NCBI GenBank assembly: GCA_020536535.1
Contig: JAHLWZ010000809.1
Location: 62,001 to 126,000, forward strand
Direction of reading: 5' to 3'
DNA: 64,000 nt
DNA from: Pelomyxa schiedti
Lineage: Eukaryota; Evosea; Pelobiontida; Pelomyxidae
In this document: piece by piece, positions 35,252 to 46,058 of the stretch
Layout of the letters: each line of letters opens with the position of its first letter
Numbering within the stretch: the first letter of the stretch is position 1
The notes under the pieces: model-generated
What the model was told of the DNA's origin: nothing
What the model saw: the letters and a program-made list of their open reading frames with translations, nothing else
Database searches by the model: none
Position numbers and translations under genes: made by a program

Positions 35252-38200
35252 GATGTCCAACCATGAAGAAGAGCAAGCAGGTTGGTACTCTGTTGTAATT
35301 TATGCAATGGGCACATGTATTTTTGTAGTATATATAAAAATAAAATCAATAATAAATATTTCAATACAGCCTCTGCTCATGAAGAACCGGAAGATTCGAA
35401 CACGAAATTGAGAGGGATGGTTGTTGAAGAACTGGTAACTACAGAAAAAAAGGTACCAGTATTAATTTCAAAACCGTAACTCACACTTCAACCTTTGGTA
35501 CTTCGTATTTCCACTGTTCCTCCTGTCAGTATTTGGAAGATTTGTACACACTGATAGTTTAGTATGGCCTTCCGTGTATTATAGTAAACTTAAAATTACT
35601 AGTTATGTCCGGCCAATAAGAACTCAATTTCCTGAGTTACTTCAGACTGCCCAAATGGTAACGGTGCCCACAAACTTTTTTTTTTTGATTGCAGTTCAAT
35701 TTAAGGGATCTGTTCTTGCTGAGTTCTCGACTGCCCAGTTGATTTTTGACTTGAACACTGATTTGTATTCAGAATTATCTAAAGCGTATTCCGAGAGTGA
35801 TGATTCTACCATTGGACAGATTTTTCTAAAAATGGTCTGTGTAAGCACCCAAGGTAACACACTTATAATAACATAGGCATCACAATGGGATTACTACGCT
35901 GTTTACTGCAACCACCAAGAAGATGCAGTTAGCAAGCTTGAAACACTGGAAAGCTCAAATGCTCAATTCAGCACTTTTTTGCAGGTTAAAATAGGCTTTC
36001 CACAAATCAAAAGTCACGATGTTTCTTCCTACTATAGAAATGCCGTGCTGGAACTCATGAGAAACTTCGGCTGCAAGACTTTGTGGTGAAACCTTTTCAA
36101 AGATTGCTGAAATATCCACTGCTCTTACAAGTACTATCTTTTCTTCAACTTTGTTATTTATTTCATTTTCTCTCTAAACCAATATGTTCAGTCCTTGCTC
36201 AAGTATACATCACCCACACACAGTGACTATGATAACATTTCCAAAGCTTTGCAGTCCATGGAGGCCACAATCAGCGCAATTAATACCAATAAAACCCATT
36301 CAGATAACCTTAAAAAACTTCTGTTAATAAACTCATTAGTGGTCTCTGGAAAGGTTTGTCATACCTATAGAGTGCGCCTCTCTAATCAATCAAAAAAGCA
36401 CTTCACTTTTGTGCAACCTGACAGAAAATATGTTATGGAAGGAAATCTGACAAAAATTTGCAACAAACCACGGCAACGCAAATGCTTTCTTTTTTCTGAT
36501 GCAGTACGAAAATAATCAACATTTGCATGTAACTTACAGAGCCTCTCACAATCACCTCTGTAGTTTGTTTACTGTAAGGAACTGATGTCCGGCAAACTTA
36601 AAGTTGGTGGCGTGATATTGATAGAGGATTTGGAGATTGAAGATATTCCCGACACAAAAAGTGAGTGAAAACTGCCCAGCTTGTAATGCAACTAAATTTC
36701 CTTCTTTTTTGCAGCTTATTCCAATGCGTTGAAGTTCATTCATGAAGACAAATGTGAGTCTTCAACCAAATCCAAACCGAGTACCCGCATTCACATCATA
36801 TGCTGCTCTGACACCTTTGAAAAGGGAACATGGCTAAAAGCTTTATTGTATCTCACAATTGAATTCGACATATTAACTGGAAAAACTGCAGGGATCTCAA
36901 GCAACCAAATCAATCCAAGCAACTTCGAAGGACGAGCTCTGAGGCCTGTCCTTCACACACCACAACACCCCCGAAGCTCTCACCTACAATGTCATTGCCC
37001 TCTACCGATTTCCGGTGTGTAGCTACACTTTTCCTTCCTCCCTTATAGCATTTTATTCACTGGCCACAAGAAATTTAAATGATCAAGTGAAATCTAGGGC
37101 TTACTCCACTCCCCCACCGGTTCAGGTAAAAATTTGACACCGTGCTATCTGTGTGTATTCATTATTCCAGATGAACCCTGTCAAGGCAGTTGAAATATCA
37201 ACGGAAATCGATAATGTTGAGCCAATGCAATCTCGTGAAGGGGACCCCAGCAACATCGAGTGCTGTGAAGGCACCTGCACTCCATCCAAACCCCCGTCTA
37301 AACCTCCTCCTGAGCTCCCTTTCCATCGAATCACCAAGAGTAGTTCTCTGGGAGAACTAAAATCCAGAGGATTGCTGCCTGGACTCCCGCTAGAGGATGC
37401 TGCTCCACAGTCACCTTCAGGAGCCAGTCTGGTTACTCCACAGTTAGGTGACAAAATCTTGCCCTCCACAGACAACACACAGGCACCACTAGCAGAAGGG
37501 GTTGTTGCTTCTACTACTGTGGCCAGGCTGCCCAGGAGGGGTCCACCAAACTTGCTCAGACCTGTTAACCCCTCTCTGCAGCACATCTCAATGCAATTAC
37601 AGCAATCACTTAAACTGCGTACAACTCCATTGCAGCGGGCACCATCACCCGATTCCTTGCAGGCGGCAACAATTGACCCTCCAAAGGCACCAACGACATT
37701 GAATGTGCCAACACCGCAGCTGACAGTCTCACCTGTGTCACCCCCCACTACCGAAGACGCACAGCAACCGCCTGTAAATACACCAACGCCAGTGCGGTTC
37801 ACACATAAATCACGTTCCTTTTCCTTTTCCACCTCCCTCCTGCGGCCACTTCCTGCTCCGCAGCTCAAGCAGCCACAAACCCCACACAGCGCAATCACCA
37901 CAACACCCACCCCAACAGAACCGGCACAAGTTGCATTGCCGGTGCCCACCCCACAGCCCCAAACACAAACAACCCCCGCTCCAACAACAACAACAGCAAC
38001 CACAACCACAACACCGGCAACAACAAACAACACGGAAGACACGGCAACCTCGCCCTGTGCCACCCCGCACACATCCCCGACACTCCTGTACACCCCATGC
38101 ACACACAGACCCCAGCCTCCACCAGCAAACATTTCCTCACCCGAATCATCAACCACTGCATCCCATCCCAAGCCAACACCACCACCGAGACTCGGGGGCC

Positions 38201-38316
38201 TATCCTACCCACCACCACCAACAACAACCAACACAGCACCACCCACTCCTTCTGTGAATATCACCACCACTGTACCAACTCCTCAGTCCCGCCCTCATGC
38301 CTCATCTGATATCTGA
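35252..38316 (+). CDS. Rho guanine nucleotide exchange factor (DH-PH) with long proline-rich tail
   Basis: It activates Rho/Rac GTPases, coupling signals to actin. ATG 35252 (MSNHEEEQA) splices to MVVEELVTTEKKYLEDLYTL, which is conserved region 1 of the DH domain. Further DH motifs: YYAVYCNHQEDAVSKLE, LRLQDFVVKPFQRLLKYPLL (region 3, LLKYPLLL) and DYDNISKALQSMEATI. The PH domain shows RKCFLFSDAV, KLKVGGVILIEDLEIEDIP and TFEKGTWLKALLY. A final exon, 37153-38316, adds about 385 residues with many PPTP, PKPP and PAPTTTT runs and possible SH3-binding PxxP sites, ending at TGA 38314-38316. About nine introns. The tail's antisense strand is also open for over 300 codons, which I read as a side effect of its composition. 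Confidence 0.9.
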
Positions 38317-38419
38317 ATCTTTCCGTGCAACTCCATTTTACGACAATTTCCCACCACATCATTTTTTGACAGATTTGAGATTTGAAGTTTTCCTCCCCAC
38401 AAACAAATAAAAAAAAAAC

Positions 38420-38690
38420 ATGTTCGTGGGTGACGGTGTTACTGTCGTCTTGTCGGCGCGTAGATCTAGGCGGTTGTTTGGACATCATACGAACCTCTTG
38501 GACGGTACGGTGCTGCCGTTTGTTACTTGTTCTTATCGCTTTCTCTTTCTCCAGAATGCGCACTCGATTCTGTCAGTAGTTTCATCTCGGCTCGCATCTT
38601 CTTGTGTCAACTGCCTCATTTTTCTTCCTCTTCGTTGGTCGTATTCATCTTCATCGCTCAACAGGATTCTCACAGTGGCGGTGTTTTGGG
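38420..38690 (+). CDS. possible small membrane protein fragment
   Basis: ATG 38420 begins MFVGDGVTVVLSARRSRRLF. A 50-base GT-AG intron (about 38504-38553) joins in frame to CALDSVSSFISARIFLCQLP and a hydrophobic SSSSLVVFIFIAQQ, ending at a GTGAGT donor-like site near 38690. The next 1.3 kb is repetitive, and no continuation was found. It could be the first two exons of a transporter gene broken by, or containing, the repeats, or a chance frame. I do not recognise the family. Confidence 0.3.
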
Positions 38691-38832
38691 GTGAGTGATG
38701 CGTGTTGTATAGAGCGCGATGGCAGGGGTCTTGCAGGAATGGGTGTTGGATAAGTCTCGTGTTTCAGATCATCCACTGGGCAACCCCACCTGTCACTTTG
38801 GGGGTTGGGCCTCATGTGGGGGCGCTGGGGGG

Positions 38833-39004
38833 GTGGAGATACACGAGGTGTGGTCTACACCTTCCACACCCACAGCTTCGGGCGGCGTAATCACCCGCCT
38901 TCGGTTGATGGGCATGGGGTGTGCCCAACTGCTGTGCTCAGACGTATATTCTGGGCACCGTGGGGGGGTATAGACCGTGCACTGCGCCTTGTGGAGATAC
39001 ACCC
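38833..39004 (+). repeat. dispersed repeat, copy 1 (full length, about 172 bases)
   Basis: This unit begins and ends with TGGAGATACAC. Inside are three short inverted repeats in order: GGCGG/CCGCC near 38881-38900, GGGCA/TGCCC near 38910-38926, and an eight-pair stem GTGCTCAG/CTGGGCAC at 38934-38958. A G7 run and CCGTGCACTGC follow. It is nearly identical to copies 3 and 4. Its left flank (38788-38824, GGGTTGGGCCTC) also recurs near 39590 before copy 3. Confidence 0.85.
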
Positions 39005-39262
39005 TTCTTCTCCTCTTGCATGGGACCCAGCCTTTCGGGTTTCACTGTGGTTCCCTGGGTGGCGCCTGGCATGTTATTTTTCCAGCTACTTGTTCCTTCA
39101 CTGATCCGTCTTGATATCGTTTTGGGTGGAGAGGTCATGAGTTGATTGTGGGGAAGAGTAAGGGGGGTCGTCTCCAGTAGACCTCTACGGCCCCAACTGT
39201 TGGTCTCTTCTGGGCTCCATGACATGCCGTGTGGGAGTAATTGCTGATAGGAGTAGGTGGGG

Positions 39263-39372
39263 GTTCACGAGGATGTATGGCCTCACCCTCTGGGGTGGCC
39301 CAACTGTTGTGCTCAGATATATATTCTGGGCACCGTGGGGGGGTACAGGCCGTGCCCTTGTGGAGATATCTC
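39263..39372 (+). repeat. dispersed repeat, copy 2 (internally deleted)
   Basis: This shorter copy lacks about 55 bases from the middle, including the first two hairpins, but keeps the third stem (39309-39333), the G run, a CCGTGCC word and the closing TGGAGATA. The loop of the stem differs from the other copies while the stem does not. Confidence 0.75.
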
Positions 39373-39621
39373 TCCTTCCTCCTTTGCTCTCACACGTGGA
39401 GTTCAGTTGAAGAAGCTTCACTTTGGCCTCATGGGGATTGACAGGCCACTTTCCCTTCACTACTTCCCATCCCAATTCAACTCCTCTCGCCTCTTCACCC
39501 TCAGCGTGATCTTGATAGCAAGTGGTGGTGGCATTTGGTGGTGTTTGGTGGGTAATAGTTGTGGTTCGGGGAACCCCAACCGTTACTTGCGGGTTGGGCC
39601 TCGCGTGGGGGAAAAGAACAG

Positions 39622-39795
39622 GTGGAGATACACGAGGTGTGGTCTACACCTTTCACACCCACAGCTTCGGGCGGCGTAATCACCCGCCTTCGGTTGATGG
39701 GCATGGGGTGTGCCCAACTGCTGTGCTCAGACGTCTCTTCTGGGCACCGTGGGGGGGTATAGACCGTGCACTGCACCTTGTGGAGATACACCCTT
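39622..39795 (+). repeat. dispersed repeat, copy 3 (full length)
   Basis: Near-identical to copy 1, with isolated substitutions. The third hairpin is at 39723-39747 with loop ACGTCTCTT in place of ACGTATATT. It is followed after 18 bases by copy 4, making a local tandem of about 192-base period. Confidence 0.85.
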
Positions 39796-39813
39796 CTTTA
39801 CCAGTGGAGGTCG

Positions 39814-39986
39814 GATGGAGATAAACGAGGTGTGGCCTCACCTTCCACACCCACAGCTTCGGGCGGCGTAATCACCCGCCTTCGGTTGATGGGCATGGGG
39901 TGTGCCCAACTGTGGTGCTCAGACGTATATTCTGGGCACCATGGGGGGGTACAGGCCGTGCACTGCACCTTGTTGAGATACACCCT
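39814..39986 (+). repeat. dispersed repeat, copy 4 (full length)
   Basis: It begins TGGAGATAAAC and ends TTGAGATACAC, so the terminal words are slightly decayed. The inner hairpins are intact, with the third at 39915-39939. The right flank (about 40010-40045) resembles the right flank of copy 1 (39030-39060): GCGGGTTTCGCTGTGG against TCGGGTTTCACTGTGG. Confidence 0.85.
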
Positions 39987-40045
39987 TCTCTTTACACCTG
40001 CGTGCAACTCAGCTTGCGGGTTTCGCTGTGGTTTCCTTTTTCTGC

Positions 40046-40846
40046 AACTCGGTGGTGCTGTGTTTGGGGTGGGGGGATTATCTGGTGGCGTCTTTGACTC
40101 TGAGTATTTGGCAAAGCAATTTCAGTATATCATGCATGACCTTTTGGTTTAGCTATTATTCTAAAACATATTGCACAAGTCACAGTTAGGTGTTATTGCT
40201 CGAATTAGGTTTCAATTATCCTGTACAGTTTGGAGTTCTCTACTGCAGGTTGTATAAATCACTTCCACAATCAACTAATCGCTCTAAAATTTCTCAGGTT
40301 TACTATTATCAGATTGATGTTCTCAAGTTTTTCAGAATGCAAGTTCAATATGTAGGATCACAGGCTCACAGCTGATTGGTTTCTTCTGTACGTTCCTACT
40401 CTGGTATTAGGAGGAGCCTTGACGGGAGTTGTTGAATCTTGGCCACATTCTCAAATTCCCCCATGGAACCTCCGCTCCCAGAGTTACTTCACGATTCCCG
40501 GCGCGCACTGTCACCACGCGGTCATTCACTCTGTGTGCTCTCACTACAGCCAGCTGGTTGTTTTCTTTGCTACTTGAAAGAGGTTGCTGTCTACTCGACT
40601 GCCTGCCAGGTTGTTTTAATCACACTTACACAATTAATCAATTAATCGCTCTGATAGGGATCTCACAAGGCCTTACAACAACTGCCTCTGCAATGACATC
40701 CCAACTCAGCCCACCCAAAAGACTTTCCTACCGCACCACGGAAAAAACACAATTTCACAACACATTCTATTTGTGGCACAAGTTGCAACAATACTTTGTT
40801 TTTCTTGTCTCGACTATAGCAGAGGGCATTCAATACTGCAAAAAAG
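40046..40846. other. region without a supported gene right of the repeats
   Basis: About 800 bases. Open frames up to 150 codons exist on the plus strand (40429-40887) but overlap the kinase 3' end, have no family motif and carry no coherent splice pattern. The sequence becomes AT-rich again after the GC-rich repeats. Confidence 0.4.
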
Positions 40847-42543
40847 TTAATTTGGCATCCAGAAATTGTATGGTTTTGGGTACATGAGCGTTCGTAGTTT
40901 TGCAACCACATCCTCGATTACGGGTCTCTGCACATTTGTTATTGACAAACAGGCCGCAAGAGAAGAAAGAAACCTCAGATGCCGTTTGGGCCCAGCATTC
41001 GCTGATGAGCTGTTTCTGCCGAAAGAGTTAACTTTCAGGTAATGATGGGAAGAATACCAGGCCAGCGGGCACAGCAACAGGGGGATGTTGCCCATTTGAA
41101 TGGGGGTAGGAGAGGAAATCTGGAATACCCGGGCGTAATGCACATGTGACATATAGAGGTACATCTTGGCTTGCAAATGGTATTTCTTCTGTCATTATTT
41201 CATAAATGGTTACCCCAAGAGCATAGCTACAGATATTTAATTAACTTGGGAAAAGATATATTATGGATTCCTACATATCGGTCGTATATCCTGACCTTCT
41301 TCCGGGTCCTTCATTTTGAAGCTCAGGAGGGCGGTACGGAGCTGTACACAACAATTACTTTCATAAGGAAAATAGGGGGTTACCAGTTCCAGGTGTTATC
41401 TCTACTATAGCATCTTTTTGACCCAGCAATAATATAGCTTGACCGAAGTTGGCAATCTTTTTCAAGTTAGAATAAGAGTTAATGGGGTGAAAACGTTCCC
41501 ACTTTAACATTGAAATCATAGTCCACAAATAAATTAGAAGGTCTCAAGTCCCTGGTGGGGAACTGTTAAGAGATCTCAACATAAAGAAAAAAAGGCTGAA
41601 CTGATGACTAGCTTTTACAGTGCAATGCAAAAAGGCTAGACCTTGTGCCTATAGAGTATGTAAATTGTTTGCGTTGTGAAAGTTAATCATACAATGCCAA
41701 GAGATAACCGTAATTTATGTATCAGACCAATGCCCCCAAGGTGAAAGAAATTATGCACCAACCGACCAGGGAGTAGAGACACAGGGCAGTGGATCAATCT
41801 GAATAGGTCACATGGCAGGGTTTCCATCACAATCATGAAAGCTCCGTTGTTTATACAAGTACCTGCAGAGATATAAGTTGTGTTTGGTGGAAATACATTG
41901 TTACCAATCATCAACACCACATTAGGGTGGTAAGAACTGGCGGAACATTAATACAAGACAGAGAAAGCGACGTGGTACCTGAGCAGTGTCGCTTCCCTAC
42001 GAAACTTGGCCAGTTCATTAAAAGTCTTTACTGAAACTGCAGTTCCATCCAATATTGCTTGGGAGAAACAACGGTGTTAGAAATTATGGGAAATGTTGGT
42101 GTCACCAACATACCACTCTTCAGATAGATAGGCGTTTCTTTTGAATCTGAAGTAAAGTGCAGGGACTCAAAAGCAATGTCTCGAACAGTAAGAACCACCG
42201 GATACACATCGGGTGTGTGAACAGGCGCGGGAACGGTGCGCTTCAATCGCAACGTCGACGACCCTATCAATGGGGGATGTGCAAGAGCAAGTTCCGCATG
42301 TTCAACAGTGTCGAACTCTATGATCGTCCAGTTTCCTTGGTGCGACGTGCGCACCCTGGGGGAGAGTAAAAAAAATGTTGGTAGGTACAACGGGAGTGGG
42401 AGGAGAGTAGAACCAACTCACTTGTGATCAGGGAAAAGCGCTTGCACATTCTCATAGTGACCGAGGTGTTTCTGCTTTGTTTTGAGAATCTCGGGTCCCT
42501 CCTTCCTGGATCGAACCTGTACACCAGGTACTGTGGTCGCCAT
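40847..42543 (-). CDS. TKL-type protein kinase homologue with altered DFG (probable pseudokinase)
   Basis: Start ATG ends at 42543 (MATTVPGVQVRSRKEGPEIL). The N-terminal 110 residues include TIIEFDTVEHAELALAHPP, RRM-like in look, then a kinase domain: AILDGTAVSVKTFNELAKF (ATP lysine kept), ATLLRHPNVVLMIG, GAFMIVMETLPCDLFRLIH, TRDLRPSNLFVDYD, VKIANFGQA, APYRPPELQNEGPG, YALGVTIYEIMTEEIPFAS, LISECWAQTASERPVIEDV. Catalytic Asp and Asn of the HRD loop remain (TRDLRPSN), but HRD His is Thr and the DFG Asp is Asn (NFG). About eight introns; stop TAA at 40847. Related to Dictyostelium-type TKL kinases. It may bind ATP without catalysis or act as a scaffold. Confidence 0.85.
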
Positions 42544-42815
42544 CGTAGGTGCTTTTCTTTTTCTTGTGCGGCATTGATTCCAGGTCGTGCTAAGAACACA
42601 GGAGGCGTGGTCTCATCACTGCAAAAATAGACACATCGCGTGAGTTAACTTTCAGATTTCCATGATCAAGACAAATCACTGAGCAAATCATCAGGGAATA
42701 GTTCAACCAACGGTCCCGGTGACAGATGCATTAGAATCTCAGGGGCTCTAATCCAAATTCCGTACGGCCGTGATCTGTGAATCTGTCGTTTGTTCAAAAG
42801 AAAACCGAAACAAAA
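42544..42815. promoter_or_regulatory. shared upstream region between TKL pseudokinase and expansin-like gene
   Basis: 272 bases between divergent starts. The right end is an A-rich leader (GAAACAAAA) before ATG 42816. No defined motif. Confidence 0.45.
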
Positions 42816-43560
42816 ATGAGGTTTGCGTTTGTGCTGTTGGCCATTGTTGGTAGCGCCGTGGCGTGGACGTGCACGTGCTCGTCTTCAAACAGACAGAATG
42901 GAGTTTGCACCAACATACCATCTGACAGTCTGTACTACCTGACTTCCGTATGTTACTTGTTTTTTTTTTTTTAATGGACGGTCCTTTTTAATTTCCTTAG
43001 TTCTGTGATCAAGAAACTGCATGTGGCGAGGTACGTAGCCCCGTTTTATTGAAGTTCAACGTGGAGTCACTTAATTATGATTACCCACGGATTTAAAAAT
43101 CATCTATGGCTAGTCATGCGGCAACTGCAGCTGGGCGTATTCCACCTCTGCTAAGAGATTCGGGTGCAACGCTAGTCTCAAGTGCTGCAGTGCAACCAGC
43201 AGCACAATGTGCACAACTCTCAAGGTAATTGACAGCGGACCTGCTTGCTGGGTTGAAGACGACGGTAATTCCCTCCTCCACCTTTCCAATTCACTTCTGG
43301 TTGCTTATTATCTTATAGCAAACATGCCAATCATCGATGCTTCTTACTCCACTTGTATGTATCTCACTCCCCCTTTCTTGTAGACAAACCAATTGTTTCT
43401 AGGCAAGTACTTCACTGGCTCCACTAGCTGCGGCTACAGTGATGAAGTCAAGATAAAGTGCTCAACAGTCTCTGCCCCCTTGCCAGCCTCTTATATTCAC
43501 GGACCTTGCTATGACGGTCCTGCTGAGAAGGCTCATGGCCTCCCCGTGTGCCCAAATTAA
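42816..43560 (+). CDS. secreted Cys-rich expansin-like / double-psi beta-barrel protein
   Basis: A signal peptide (MRFAFVLLAIVGSAVAW) leads to a Cys-rich N-terminal part (TCTCSSSN, FCDQETACGESCGNCSW, FGCNASLKCCS), then TTLKVIDSGPACWVEDD, MPIIDASYSTC, KYFTGSTSCGYSDEVKIKC, and an end with HGPCYDGPAEK and PVCPN. The DSGP, IDxSY and GxSxxGYSD pattern is that of the double-psi beta-barrel domain of expansins, barwin-like and cerato-platanin-like proteins. These loosen or bind polysaccharide walls or act as inhibitors. It is too short for a full two-domain expansin. Five introns; stop TAA 43558-43560. It is convergent with the calcium sensor gene, with 56 bases between stops. Roles in cyst wall or food-particle handling are possible but unproven. 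Confidence 0.75.
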
Positions 43561-43616
43561 ACCAAAAACCGGGCCATTGTATTCAAGGATGAAATTATGA
43601 AGAACAGGTTATTTCT

Positions 43617-44505
43617 TTAATTGAAAAGCTTGAGTCCTTGTATGATATCGGGGTTCTTGAGGGCACCTTCTTTGTACTCCTCAAGGGAAATTTGTCCGTC
43701 ATGGTTAGCATCCATTTGGTCGAAAAACTCCTGCACCAATTGAGCAGGGGAATCGTACCTATACTTCCATGAGAAAGGGGATTTATGGAATTGTGACCAT
43801 ACTTTCTTCCAGAGAAAGTCACTAAAGGTCCAACAAGTTTGTAGAATGATTGAAGAATTTTCGTCATCTCATCCTGTGAGATAAAGCCATTACCGTCCAA
43901 GTCGTACCTGAGTGTGTTAAAAAAAAAAAAAAAGGTAACTCGGGCTTTCATAAGGAGGCATACATTTGGAAGGCAACTGCAGGGAAATTAGTAAAGAATG
44001 GTGCAAATTGTAGGAAAAATAGGAGAAAGTACATTCGAGTTTCTCATCTGGATTGCCTCGAGTCATAACAGAAAGGGCACAAGCAAACTCTCGGAAGTTG
44101 ATCATGCCATCCCTGTTTTCATCGAAAACTCTGAAGATAAGGTCTTGCAAAAACTCGTCCACAACTCCCATTTGCTTCATCACCTCCCTAAAAGCAGCCT
44201 TTCCAATCACTCCATGTGGTGTCTGGAGTTAAATATCCAATAAGAACGAAAAAAAAAGGAAAAGAAACAGAAAAGCGGCAACTTACTTCTCTCTGGAATT
44301 GTTTGTACATTGACTTAATTTCGCTTGGTCCAACTACACCATGGATGTTAGGACAAAAAAAAAAAAGACAAAGAACGAAAACAATGATACAAATATAAAA
44401 AAAAATAAAAAACGACCCACAATGAGTGTGCGCAAGCAACTCCTCAAGTTCTGCTTTATTTAAGGCAGCGGTAGCTGCAGCAGTCGGTCCTTGTGCGTTA
44501 CCCAT
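43617..44505 (-). CDS. neuronal calcium sensor (NCS/frequenin)-like EF-hand protein
   Basis: Start ATG ends at 44505: MGNAQG, a good N-myristoylation site as in NCS proteins. Next come LNKAELEELLAHTHC, VGPSEIKSMYKQFQRE, HGVIGKAAFREVMKQMG, then EF-hands DENRDGMINFREF (followed by ACALSVMTRG and DEKLE), YDLDGNGFISQDEM and MDANHDGQISLEEY, with a C-terminal KEGALKNPDIIQGLKLFN. The ALSVMTRG and PDIIQGL motifs are those of frequenin/NCS-1, which switches membrane-bound partners such as phosphatidylinositol 4-kinase in response to calcium. EF-hand 1 is degenerate, as usual in this family. Four or five introns; stop TAA at 43617. Confidence 0.87.
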
Positions 44506-44653
44506 TACCACTAAACTAACGTACTTGTTTTATTTTTTTTTTTTGAATTAAATATTTTTTCCCAAGTCCGACTTTGTTTTTTCGTCGATTGTTGTTTTTC
44601 CCGTAATTTTATCTGCCGGTTGGGTGGGTTCCGCAACTTTCTGTTGTTGTGCA

Positions 44654-46058
44654 CTATAGTTTCGCGTGAGGCAGGCTCGTGGAGTTGGTTGCGGCGAGTA
44701 CGCGGACTCGTTGGGCCACGTCGTCTCCGACCTGTGAGGTTGTTGCTTTGCCGCCTATGTCTGGTGTCTTGGGCCCATGAAGGAGGTTGTCGGCTATGGC
44801 GCGGTCCAGTAGTTGTGCAGACTGCGTTTCGCCGAGGAATTCGAGCATCATGACCAAGCATCTCAGAGCCCCTGAATTGTCGGTAAGTAAACGGGAAGAA
44901 TGGTGGGCTGGGAATGAACCAATTGGGTTTGCCAAGCCCTTGCCTGCTATATCCAATGCTGAACCATGAACTGGCTCGAACAAAGAGGGGAATGTGCGTT
45001 CGGGGTTGATGTTGGCACTAGGTGCCAGGCCAAGAGACCCAGATATAGCGCCACCTGTAGGTTGTATTAGGGTGTGTAGGAGTTTGCTGGCTATTTGTTA
45101 CCAAGATCGGAAAGTATGTCGCCAAATAGATTGGAGCCAACAACTACATCATAATCCTGAGGGCACCTAACAAAGTTCATTGAAAGTGCGTCGACGTGAA
45201 ATTTATCTGATCGTACATCTTGATTTCGTTAGTGATTTCATATGCACATTAAGTTGAACCTGGGAATTCCTGTGTATTCATTAAACAAACAGGCACCAAT
45301 ACAAAGAGAAACCTTGCAAATGCTATCGAAGATTTTATCCCACATCACCATTCCGTATTTTATGGCATTTGACTTGGTAGCAAGTGTGACATGCCTGCTA
45401 CGTTTTCTGGCAAGCTGAAAAGCATATCGTATTATACGCTCCACCCCTTTTCGAGTATGAATGGATGTTTCCAAAGCAATTTCATCAGGAGTCCCCATCT
45501 ACAAGAAAAATGAGCAGCTCCTTTGGGTGCGAGTAGTTTACTTTGAAATGCCCTCCATTTGTAGCATATTCGCCCTCAGAGTTTTCGCGCACGATGGCAA
45601 TATCAATTGGCCCTGGAAGGGGTCCTGGTACACCTGGTAGAAGTTTTGCTGGGCGGAGGCACACGTACTGGTCGAACTTCTGTCTGCGAGAAAACTGAGT
45701 ACAATGTACGCAATCCGTACTTGATTTTGTAATACGATCGAACGTTGCCTGTAAGTTACCTCATTTGTATCAATGGAGTGAGTGTAAGGTGATCCGGCAA
45801 AACACGTGGGTCGCCCAAAGCGCCAAACAGAATCGCGTCGAACTTTTTCAGCACCTCTAGAAAATCAGGAGGCGCCACTTCGCCAGTCGCACGCCACCTT
45901 GTCAATCCCCAGTCGAACCGCGTTGCCTCAATCACAAATGACCCCCGCGCCGCACGTTCCAGCTCAGCAAGCGACTTCAACGTTTCATCAATGACCTCTA
46001 TCCCAATGCCGTCGCCAGGGTAGATCGCCACCTTGTGTTTCCTCGCCACAGCAGCCAT
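44654..46058 (-). CDS. tartrate dehydrogenase / isopropylmalate-isocitrate dehydrogenase family enzyme
   Basis: NAD-dependent beta-decarboxylating dehydrogenase. Start ATG ends at 46058. Motifs: VAIYPGDGIGIEVIDETL, DAILFGALGDPRVLPDHLTL, QYVCLRPAKLLPGVPGPL, IAIVRENSEGEYATNGG, RKRSRHVTLATKSNAIKYG, VVVGSNLFGDILSDLGG, SLGLAPSANINPERTFPSLF with FEPVHGSALDIAGKG, and a C-terminal helix with IADNLLHGPKTPDIGGKATT. The PDHLTL and QYVCLRPAKLLPGV words fit bacterial-type tartrate/D-malate dehydrogenases better than leucine-pathway enzymes. Residues at the substrate-deciding loop were not analysed, so substrate is open. No targeting peptide is visible, suggesting cytosolic location. Five introns. Confidence 0.85.

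Noticed and set aside
37122-38171. 349-codon minus-strand open frame, Gly/Val/Cys-rich
   Set aside because: It mirrors the Pro/Thr/Ala-rich plus-strand RhoGEF tail, which continues a verified DH-PH gene; composition explains the open antisense frame.
38719-39995. Recurrent reading frame through the repeats (TASGGVITRLRLMGMGCAQL)
   Set aside because: It recurs only because the DNA repeats; each copy stops or shifts soon after, changes are not biased to silent sites, and hairpin stems explain the conservation better.
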